Assembly: GCA_016711805.1 (NCBI GenBank)
Contig: JADJSH010000007.1
Location: 62,001-126,000 of the forward strand
Direction of reading: 5' to 3'
Source: Bacteroidota bacterium
Lineage (GTDB): Bacteria; Bacteroidota; Bacteroidia; B-17B0; Aurantibacillaceae
DNA length: 64,000 nucleotides
Shown: in pieces, positions 28,074-34,318 of the stretch
How positions within the stretch are numbered: the stretch's first letter is position 1
Layout: the number at the start of each line of letters is the position of its first letter
Position numbers and translations under genes: made by a program
The notes under the pieces: model-generated
Told to the model about the DNA's origin: nothing
Databases searched by the model: none
Seen by the model: the letters and a program-made list of their open reading frames with translations, nothing else

Positions 28074-29207
28074 ATGATGCTAAAAAAAATAATTCTCTTT
28101 ATACCGCTTTTGCTGATGCTTTCTTGCGCGTCAACAAATGAAGAACAACAAGCGAAAAATACATTGACAAGCGTTCCGCTTTCTTACGCTAAACGTTTTA
28201 CCATTAAAACTTCCGCTGATTTTACAGTGCTCGAATTACATGGTAATAAAAATGATAGTGCTATTACTGCTTCCTTTGTATTATACAAACATCAAAAACC
28301 TAATTATACAAAAGACGCTTACTACATCAAAACACCTATCACTCGCGTTGCATCCATGAGTTCTATTTACACAACTATGATCGCGCAATTAAAATGCGAG
28401 GATAAAATCGTAGCCATTGATAATGTAGATTATTACAACAATACATTTATTCAAGAGCAAGTAAAAAAAGGTTTCATCATCGAATTATCAAAAGGTCCAC
28501 AAATTGATATTGAAAAAACCATCGCCCTGCAACCTGATTTATTTTTAACCTTTGGTATGGGAAGTCCGAAAGATGATGTAGATAAAAAGCTAGTACAATC
28601 TTCTATGCCTATAGCCGTTAGTATTGACCATTTAGAAGAAACGCCCTTAGCACGCGCCGAATGGATTAAATTTTTTGCTTACTTTTTTAATAAAGAAAGT
28701 GCAGCGGATTCTCTATTTCAAATCACTGAAAAAAAATACAAAGATTTAAAAACACTTGCACAATCGAGCACTCACAAGCCAAGTGTATTAACCGAAATCA
28801 AATATGGTGATGCTTGGTACATACCCGCAGGTAAAAGTTTTATTGCGCATTTAATTGAAGACGCTGGTGGCGATTACTTTTGGAAAGAAGACTCTAAAAC
28901 AGGAAGCTCTGCTCAGTCCTTTGAAACCGTTTATGCGAAAGCAAAGGATTGCGACATTTGGATTAACTTATATAACCTCAACTCTAAAAAAGAATTACTG
29001 AGTTATGATGAACGTTACGATTTATTTAAAGCCTGCAAAAACAATCAATTATATAATAACAATAAAACACAAAATACCTTAGGTTATAGTAACTATTGGG
29101 AAACGGGAATTACTAATCCAGATGAAGTATTAGCAGATTTAATTGCTATCTTCTCTCCTACTCTATTACCAAATCATGAGTTTAGCTTTTACAAGAAATT
29201 AGAATAA
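28074..29207 (+). CDS. btuF: BtuF-like ABC transporter substrate-binding lipoprotein
   Basis: Periplasm-facing lipoprotein of the TroA/BtuF superfamily. A lipoprotein signal peptide ends in LLLMLSCAST (lipobox LMLSC, Cys about residue 18). The binding-protein fold follows: TRVASMSSIYTTMIAQLKCEDKIVAIDNVDYYNN (near the start of the mature domain), IDIEKTIALQPDLFLTFGMGSP, and a second domain with KPSVLTEIKYGDAWYIPAGKSFIAHLIEDAGGDYFWKED. At 377 residues it is longer than E. coli BtuF. The upstream B12 riboswitch and downstream permease/ATPase genes strongly suggest corrinoid uptake, although siderophore-type binding proteins share this fold. A repeat element separates it from the permease gene. 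Confidence 0.85.
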   Translation: MMLKKIILFIPLLLMLSCASTNEEQQAKNTLTSVPLSYAKRFTIKTSADFTVLELHGNKNDSAITASFVLYKHQKPNYTKDAYYIKTPITRVASMSSIYTTMIAQLKCEDKIVAIDNVDYYNNTFIQEQVKKGFIIELSKGPQIDIEKTIALQPDLFLTFGMGSPKDDVDKKLVQSSMPIAVSIDHLEETPLARAEWIKFFAYFFNKESAADSLFQITEKKYKDLKTLAQSSTHKPSVLTEIKYGDAWYIPAGKSFIAHLIEDAGGDYFWKEDSKTGSSAQSFETVYAKAKDCDIWINLYNLNSKKELLSYDERYDLFKACKNNQLYNNNKTQNTLGYSNYWETGITNPDEVLADLIAIFSPTLLPNHEFSFYKKLE

Positions 29208-29229
29208 TGTTGATTTCACATACTTTTTT

Positions 29230-29489
29230 TTGGGCGTGCCCGCCAGTGGGCGGATCGGGCTTTCGGCACTCGCTTTTTTATTGCCCTGCGGGACAATTAA
29301 AAAGAGCTCAAACAATGCCTCTATCCCTCACGCGAGTTCAATTTAAATTAGAAATTTACACTTCGATCTTTTCGATAACCCGCGTGAGGGATGCGAGCGA
29401 AAATCCTTTTACGAAACGAAGTGGAGTAAAAGATTACATCCGCCAGCTGGCGGACCTATGGCGCTGTCTCTTTGCGCCGGCACGCCCAA
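29230..29489. repeat. ~260-bp palindromic interspersed repeat, copy A
   Basis: GC-rich block ending in inverted repeats TTGGGCGTGCC (29230-29240) and GGCACGCCCAA (29479-29489). It contains an internal 11-bp inverted pair TCCCTCACGCG (29324) and CGCGTGAGGGA (29381) and a palindrome CCGCCAGCTGGCGG near 29442. It shares TCCCTCACGCG and AGCGAAAATCCTTTT with the copy at 31219. It occupies most of the 333-bp gap between the btuF-like and btuC-like genes. A 103-codon frame here is a by-product. Confidence 0.8.
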
Positions 29490-29540
29490 TTCCTTTAACA
29501 ATCTCTCTCAAAAATTAAAAAAGAAGTGTAATTTTATAAA

Positions 29541-30539
29541 ATGTCAAAATCGAAATTCATATTCACAAGCCTGATGCTACTGCTAGTTTTAGCAGTGCTT
29601 GCTATGTGTGATTTATGTTTTGGAAGCACTAATTTGTTTTCTATCGAGACATCTAATCCCATGTTCTCGTCTATTTTATACGACATAAGATTACCAAAAA
29701 CACTCACCTCTATTATTGCTGGCTCTGGTTTAGCCTTATGTGGTTTATTGATGCAAAGCTTATTTCGTAATCCTTTAGCGGGGCCTTATGTGTTAGGTGT
29801 GAGTAGTGGCTCTAGTTTATTTGTAGCTATTGCCACCATGATGATTTCATCGATACATGTTTCTGGATTTTTTATTATGGGAAAAAGCATCGTGACTTTA
29901 TTCTCTATTATGGGAGCTTTTTTTGTGACCCTTATTATTTTATTAATCTCCAGAAAAAATAAAAGTAATGTCACCGTTTTATTGGTAGGATTAATGTTAG
30001 GGCAAATATTAAGCGCCTTTCAAGGATTAATAGAATATATGAGTAATGCAGATAATTTAAAAACCTTTGTGATGTGGGGCATGGGAAGCGTGGGAAGCAC
30101 CACCTTACAAGATTTATATTTTGTGATTCCTATTTATGCCATTACCATTGTAGCCAGTTTCTTTTTTATTAAACCACTCAATGCTATTTTATTAAATGAG
30201 CAATACGCCCAAAATTTAGGAGTGAATGTGAATGCCTTACGTTTATCTATTATCATTATCTCGGCTGTGTTAGTAGGTGTTATTACTGCCTTTTGCGGAC
30301 CAATTGCCTTTGTAGGAATTTCGGTGCCCATTGCTTCGCGTTTGTTTTTTAAAACATCGCATCATTTACATCAAATGACTTTTTGTTTATTGTTGGGTGC
30401 TTGCGTGGTGTTAACAGCCGATGTGATTTGCCAAGTATTAAGTAGCCAGTTTATGTTACCAATTAATACAGTAACCACGTTGATTGGTTCACCGGTTGTA
30501 ATTTATTTATTATTCAAATCTAAATTAAGTATAGGATGA
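29541..30539 (+). CDS. btuC: FecCD/BtuC-family ABC transporter permease
   Basis: Inner-membrane permease of the vitamin B12/iron-siderophore type, with about nine to ten transmembrane helices in 332 residues. The conserved segments ILYDIRLPKTLTSIIAGSGLALCGLLMQSLFRNPLAGPYVLGVSSGSS are at about residues 44-92, including RLPKTL and the NPLAGPxxLGxSSG motif. FCGPIAFVGISVPIASRLFF (about 255-274) is the ATPase-coupling EAA-like loop. It overlaps the ATPase gene by four bases (ATGA) and lies 332 bp after the btuF-like gene. The substrate is inferred to be cobalamin from the riboswitch. Confidence 0.92.
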   Translation: MSKSKFIFTSLMLLLVLAVLAMCDLCFGSTNLFSIETSNPMFSSILYDIRLPKTLTSIIAGSGLALCGLLMQSLFRNPLAGPYVLGVSSGSSLFVAIATMMISSIHVSGFFIMGKSIVTLFSIMGAFFVTLIILLISRKNKSNVTVLLVGLMLGQILSAFQGLIEYMSNADNLKTFVMWGMGSVGSTTLQDLYFVIPIYAITIVASFFFIKPLNAILLNEQYAQNLGVNVNALRLSIIIISAVLVGVITAFCGPIAFVGISVPIASRLFFKTSHHLHQMTFCLLLGACVVLTADVICQVLSSQFMLPINTVTTLIGSPVVIYLLFKSKLSIG

Positions 30540-31210
30540 TTGAGATTACGAATTTAGAAATTGGATACAAAAGCAAAGGCAAACACAACTCTGTGTTTAA
30601 AGACATTAATCTGACTTTAAATGCAGGCGATTTAGTTGGATTAATGGGAGATAACGGCATTGGTAAATCAACATTCTTAAAAACCATTACTGGAAATTTA
30701 GCGCCACTAGCCGGAGACATAAAAATTAATAATAAACCTAGTTCTCAGTTCACAGCTCAACAATTAGCACAGCTATTATCGATAGTTGTCACCGAAAAAA
30801 TTGGTGGCTTTAATTTAACGGTTTGGGATGTAGTGGCAACAGGCCGCACACCCTACATTAATATTTTTGGGAAACTAACTCCTGAAGATGAAATCATTGT
30901 TACAAAAGCACTAGAGCAGTTAAACCTATTGCCTTTAAAAGATAAATTGATTGATGAGCTCAGCGACGGCCAACGCCAAAAAGTAATGATTGCAAAATCT
31001 TTAGCGCAACAAACGCCTATTATTGTACTAGACGAACCAACGGCATTTTTAGATCATACCTCCAAACATCATTTGTTTGCAACCCTCCAACAATTGTGTG
31101 CTGAACAAGGTAAACTCATCATTGTTTCCTCGCATGATTTAGAGTTAATGAAAACTTATATCAACCGCTCGGTGACGATGGCTGAGGGCAATAAGATGGA
31201 GGCACTTTAG
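30536..31210 (+). CDS. btuD: BtuD-like ABC transporter ATP-binding protein
   Basis: Cytoplasmic ATPase of the uptake system. Walker A GDNGIGKST is at residues 38-46, the signature ELSDGQRQKVMIAKSLAQ at about 141-158, and Walker B IIVLDEPTAFLD at about 161-172. The switch histidine follows in IIVSSHDLELM. In the Walker A motif Ile replaces the usual Ala or Ser (GxxGxGKST still fits). Length 224 is short, compared with about 250 for BtuD/FecE proteins, because the C-terminus is trimmed. It overlaps the permease by four bases. A palindromic repeat follows 8 bp after the stop. Confidence 0.92.
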   Translation: MIEITNLEIGYKSKGKHNSVFKDINLTLNAGDLVGLMGDNGIGKSTFLKTITGNLAPLAGDIKINNKPSSQFTAQQLAQLLSIVVTEKIGGFNLTVWDVVATGRTPYINIFGKLTPEDEIIVTKALEQLNLLPLKDKLIDELSDGQRQKVMIAKSLAQQTPIIVLDEPTAFLDHTSKHHLFATLQQLCAEQGKLIIVSSHDLELMKTYINRSVTMAEGNKMEAL

Positions 31211-31218
31211 TTAAAAAA

Positions 31219-31442
31219 TTGGGCGTGCCCCTTCGGGTCGGGCTGACCCGCTGCAATCTTTTGTTCGTTCCTCACAAAAGGATTTACGCTTGCATCCCTC
31301 ACGCGGGAGTTTACATTTCAAGGTTCGGAGTAACCTTTTCGATCTTACCACAAAGCTGCGTTTGGGATAGTAGCGAAAATCCTTTTTGTGTTCCTTTACA
31401 AAAAGATTGTAGCGTAAAGCCCAGGCCGAAGGCAACGCCCAA
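31219..31442. repeat. ~224-bp palindromic interspersed repeat, copy B
   Basis: Relative of copy A. It starts TTGGGCGTGCC (31219-31229) and ends GGCAACGCCCAA (31431-31442), an imperfect inverted pair. Inside, ACAAAAGGATTTACGCT (31274) is complementary to AGCGAAAATCCTTTTTGT (31372), and TCCCTCACGCG (31295) faces TGCGTTTGGGA (31357), so the whole element can fold as a long hairpin. With the terminator at 31453 it fills the 301-bp gap after the btuD-like gene. Reading frames on both strands here are by-products. Confidence 0.8.
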
Positions 31443-31452
31443 TAATTCTACT

Positions 31453-31488
31453 AAATAAAAAATCCCTTTGCTAAACAACAAAGGGATT
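31453..31488 (-). terminator. Terminator of the accA-efp unit
   Basis: Perfect 10-bp inverted repeat AATCCCTTTG / CAAAGGGATT with an 8-nt loop. On the minus strand it is followed by TTTTTATTTAG, so it ends the accA-efp transcript. Confidence 0.87.
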
Positions 31489-31511
31489 CAATTTATTAAT
31501 TCTAACGAATC

Positions 31512-32075
31512 TTATTTCTTAACTCTCTCTACATAAGTAGCGGTGCGAGTATCAACTTTTACTAAATCGCCTTCGTTACAAAATAAAGGAACGCTTACTG
31601 TTGCTCCTGAATCTAAAGTAGCTGGCTTTAATGTGTTAGTTGCTGTATCGCCTTTAATTCCAGGCTCCGCATACGTAATTTCGCAAACTACAAATGTTGG
31701 TGCTTCTGCTAAAATTACCGTATCACCTTCAAAAGAAATTTTCACTTCCATTTCTTCTTTTAAAAATTGGAAACTATCTCCAAATAATTTTACTGGAACG
31801 TATACTTGCTCAAATGTTTCTTTATCCATTACTACTGCAAATTCACCTTCTTGGTAAATGTATTGCATTTGTTTAAAATCAACACGAACCACATCAACGC
31901 CTTCGCCACTTCTAAAGCGGTTTTCGGTTTGTTTACCATTTAATAAGTTACGCATTTTAGCTTGGTAAAATGCACGTAAATTACCTGGTGTGCGGTGTTG
32001 CCATTCTGTAATCACTACTAATTCGTTATTAAATCTAATAATCGATCCTACGTTAATATCACCTGTATCTGCCAT
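31512..32075 (-). CDS. efp: Translation elongation factor P
   Basis: Ribosome-binding factor that relieves stalling at proline stretches. All three domains are present in 187 residues: the KOW-like N-domain (GSIIRFNNELVVITEWQHRTPGN), then two OB-fold domains with QMQYIYQEGEFAVVMDKETFEQV and the C-terminal signature YAEPGIKGDTATNTLKPATLDSGA. The loop that normally carries the modified Lys34 reads HRTPGNLRAF, with Asn32 where the modified lysine would be. So it is probably either unmodified or modified differently. It lies 30 bp after accA and probably shares its transcript, with a strong terminator downstream. Confidence 0.96.
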   Translation of the reverse strand: MADTGDINVGSIIRFNNELVVITEWQHRTPGNLRAFYQAKMRNLLNGKQTENRFRSGEGVDVVRVDFKQMQYIYQEGEFAVVMDKETFEQVYVPVKLFGDSFQFLKEEMEVKISFEGDTVILAEAPTFVVCEITYAEPGIKGDTATNTLKPATLDSGATVSVPLFCNEGDLVKVDTRTATYVERVKK

Positions 32076-32105
32076 TTGTTCTAAATTTTATGATGTTATA
32101 ATTTT

Positions 32106-33068
32106 TTAATTTTCTAATTCATGAACCACACCCATGTTGCTGAATTTTTCGATACGAGCATTGATGCGTTCTTCTGGTGTTTGTTTTTTTAAGGTTGCTA
32201 AGTGTTTTAAAATTTCTGCTTTCACGGTTGCAAACATCGCTGCTTGGTCGTTATGAGCGCCACCTAATGGTTCGTTGATGATGCCATCAATTAATCCATT
32301 TTTGCTCATATCATCTGCTGTTAATTTCAAAGCTTCAGCGGCTGTTTCTTTAAAGCTCCAGCTGCGCCATAAAATAGATGAACATGATTCAGGAGAAATA
32401 ACAGAGTACCACGTGTTCTCTAACATTAATACTTTATCGCCAATACCAATTCCTAATGCGCCACCACTTGCACCTTCGCCAATGATGATACAAATTACAG
32501 GAACCTTTAATTGGGTCATTTCTAATAAGTTTCTGGCAATCGCTTCCCCTTGTCCGCGCTCTTCTGCTTCTAATCCTGGGTATGCGCCTGGAGTGTCAAT
32601 AAAGGTCACAATTGGTTTATTGAATTTTTCGGCCATCTTCATTAAACGTAATGCCTTGCGGTAACCTTCGGGATTAGCCATACCAAAACGACGAATTTGA
32701 CGCATCTTGGTATTAATTCCTTTTTGTTGACCAATGAACATTACTGTTTGTCCATCAACGTCACCAAATCCTCCAACCATCGCTTTATCATCACCAACAG
32801 TTCTATCTCCATGCAATTCAATAAATGAACTATTAGAAACAGCGTCGATATATGCTAAAGTGTAAGGTCTTTCGGGGTGACGACTTACTTGTACTCTTTG
32901 CCATGCAGTTAGGTTAGAAAAAATCTCAACACGTTTTGAATGAATTTTAGCTTCAACTTCTTTAACAGCTTTGCTCATATCCACTTTGCTTTTTTCAGCA
33001 ACGCTTTTTAATTTCTCTAATTCTTCTTCTAACTCCTGAATTGGCTTTTCAAAATCAAGATAAATCAT
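32106..33068 (-). CDS. accA: Acetyl-CoA carboxylase carboxyltransferase subunit alpha
   Basis: Alpha subunit of the carboxyltransferase that makes malonyl-CoA for fatty-acid synthesis. The N-terminal helical region (DFEKPIQELEEELEKLK) is followed by the core: FIELHGDRTVGDDKAMVGGFG, QQKGINTKMRQIRRFGMANPEGYRKALRLMK, TFIDTPGAYPGLEAEERGQGEAIARNL and GEGASGGALGIGIGDKVLMLENTWYSVISPE. Length 320 is normal. A TATCTTTG box lies 27 bp before the ATG. efp follows on the same strand. Confidence 0.97.
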   Translation of the reverse strand: MIYLDFEKPIQELEEELEKLKSVAEKSKVDMSKAVKEVEAKIHSKRVEIFSNLTAWQRVQVSRHPERPYTLAYIDAVSNSSFIELHGDRTVGDDKAMVGGFGDVDGQTVMFIGQQKGINTKMRQIRRFGMANPEGYRKALRLMKMAEKFNKPIVTFIDTPGAYPGLEAEERGQGEAIARNLLEMTQLKVPVICIIIGEGASGGALGIGIGDKVLMLENTWYSVISPESCSSILWRSWSFKETAAEALKLTADDMSKNGLIDGIINEPLGGAHNDQAAMFATVKAEILKHLATLKKQTPEERINARIEKFSNMGVVHELEN

Positions 33069-33095
33069 GTAGTGTTTGTGTAATTAGTTAGGGGG

Positions 33096-33103
33096 CAAAG
33101 ATA
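33096..33103 (-). promoter_or_regulatory. TATCTTTG -7 box before accA
   Basis: Minus-strand TATCTTTG, a perfect TAnnTTTG match 27 bp before the accA ATG. No -33 TTTG is placed at the usual ~19-21 bp, so the assignment is tentative. Confidence 0.45.
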
Positions 33104-33301
33104 CTAAAAATTTGAAAAAACGCCACTTTGCAACTGTTTGATTATCAGCGCAAACATGTTAATGGGTAGTCAAATTGCGTGGGGATAGAGGAGAGCCCAG
33201 AAAGAGGCACGAGTGCGAGGCTTCAACGATACCGACCTGCAATTTAATAACCCAAACCAATAATCATTTAAAAATAAAATTAAATTGTATAGTTTTACGG
33301 T

Positions 33302-34132
33302 ATGATATGTTTCCCTAATGCTAAAATAAACCTTGGATTAAATATTACTGAAAAACGCGCCGATGGTTTTCATAATATAGAAACTGTTTTTTATCCTATA
33401 GGTTGGAATGATGCTTTGGAAATAATTGACCCTTCGACTCCGCTCAGGGTGCAAAAAGATGAGTTTAATTTACATTTAAGTGGCTTGTCCATTTCTGGAA
33501 ATATAGAAGATAACTTACTCTACAAAGCCTATCAAATTATTAAGCAAACCAAAATAGTTCCTGCTATTGATGTGTATCTGCATAAAACATTACCCATGGG
33601 CGCTGGCCTTGGCGGCGGAAGTGCAGACGCTGCTTTTTTTATTAATTTGTTGAATGACCAATTTCAATTAAATTTTACAGAAACAGAACGCATTGATATT
33701 GCTCGACAATTAGGAAGCGATTGCGCTTTCTTTATAAAAAATTCGCCAGTATATGCTACACAAAAAGGCGATGTATTTACGGACATCAAATTAAATTTAA
33801 GTCATTTATATATTGCTATTATTTATCCTAACGTTCACAGTAATACAAAAGAGGCATATAGTTTAGTAAAACCTCAACAGCCAAGTAAATCTTTATTGGA
33901 TGTGATTCAGCAACCAATTGCAACATGGAAAACGGATTTAGTAAATGATTTCGAGAAATCTATTTTTAGTTTATATCCTATTGTAGAAAAAACAAAACAT
34001 GATTTGTATGAGCTCGGCGCCACCTATGCTTGCATGAGTGGCAGTGGTAGCGCCGTGTTTGGGTTATTTGAAAAAGAACCAGATATTAAACACTTAGCAC
34101 AATTTCCACACTGGATTGGGAAGATGAAGTAG
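33302..34132 (+). CDS. ispE: 4-diphosphocytidyl-2-C-methyl-D-erythritol kinase
   Basis: GHMP-family kinase of the non-mevalonate isoprenoid pathway. It begins MICFPNAKINLGLNITEKRADGFHNIET, the IspE N-terminus, with the ATP-binding PMGAGLGGGSADAA at residues 98-111, LGSDCAFFI near 140, and the C-terminal ACMSGSGSAVFGLF. Length 276 is normal. A copy of a 22-bp interspersed repeat (33430-33451) lies in frame and supplies residues 44-50 (PSTPLRV), between the early beta strands. The motifs on both sides are intact, so the enzyme is probably active. A bidirectional terminator lies after the 112-bp repeat downstream. Confidence 0.95.
   Translation: MICFPNAKINLGLNITEKRADGFHNIETVFYPIGWNDALEIIDPSTPLRVQKDEFNLHLSGLSISGNIEDNLLYKAYQIIKQTKIVPAIDVYLHKTLPMGAGLGGGSADAAFFINLLNDQFQLNFTETERIDIARQLGSDCAFFIKNSPVYATQKGDVFTDIKLNLSHLYIAIIYPNVHSNTKEAYSLVKPQQPSKSLLDVIQQPIATWKTDLVNDFEKSIFSLYPIVEKTKHDLYELGATYACMSGSGSAVFGLFEKEPDIKHLAQFPHWIGKMK
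33430..33451 (+). repeat. Short interspersed repeat, copy 3, inside ispE
   Basis: A 22-bp match to the unit at 18785 (CCCTTCGACTCCGCTCAGGG plus TG). It lies entirely within the ispE coding sequence, is a fit to the reading frame, and encodes residues 44-50. The A just before CCC and GCA after it differ from copy 1. Confidence 0.8.
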
Positions 34133-34140
34133 TTGTAATT

Positions 34141-34252
34141 GGAACGCGGATAACACTGATTAAACTGATTTGCACAGATTATTTTCGAGTGTTCTACTTC
34201 CATTATTAAAAAAATCCGTGAAAATCTGTCAGATCTATTTAATCCGTGTTCC
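34141..34252. repeat. ~112-bp inverted-repeat element, copy A (GGAACGCGGAT type)
   Basis: Starts GGAACGCGGAT (34141) and ends ATCCGTGTTCC (34242-34252), with an internal ACTGATTTGCACAGATT / AAATCTGTCAGATC pairing. It lies between ispE and the M1 aminopeptidase gene. A second copy is at 55952-56060. No coding content. Confidence 0.8.
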
Positions 34253-34262
34253 CTTTTGAAAC

Positions 34263-34296
34263 AAAAAAGCCCCAACATAATTGTTGAGGACTTTTT
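34263..34296. terminator. Bidirectional terminator between ispE and M1 aminopeptidase genes
   Basis: Hairpin AAAAAAGCCCCAACA / TGTTGAGGACTTTTT with a TAAT loop, one bulged A and one mismatch. A- and T-runs flank it, so it can end both convergent genes. Confidence 0.72.
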
Positions 34297-34318
34297 AATA
34301 CTAAATTAAATTGAAAAA

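Noticed and set aside
29207..29518. A 103-codon open reading frame after the btuF-like gene
   Set aside because: It lies almost wholly within the palindromic repeat (29230-29489) and its translation shows no protein-like pattern.
31211..31458. Open reading frames on both strands after the btuD-like gene
   Set aside because: Both follow the palindromic repeat (31219-31442); the overlap of frames on both strands in a hairpin sequence is expected by chance.
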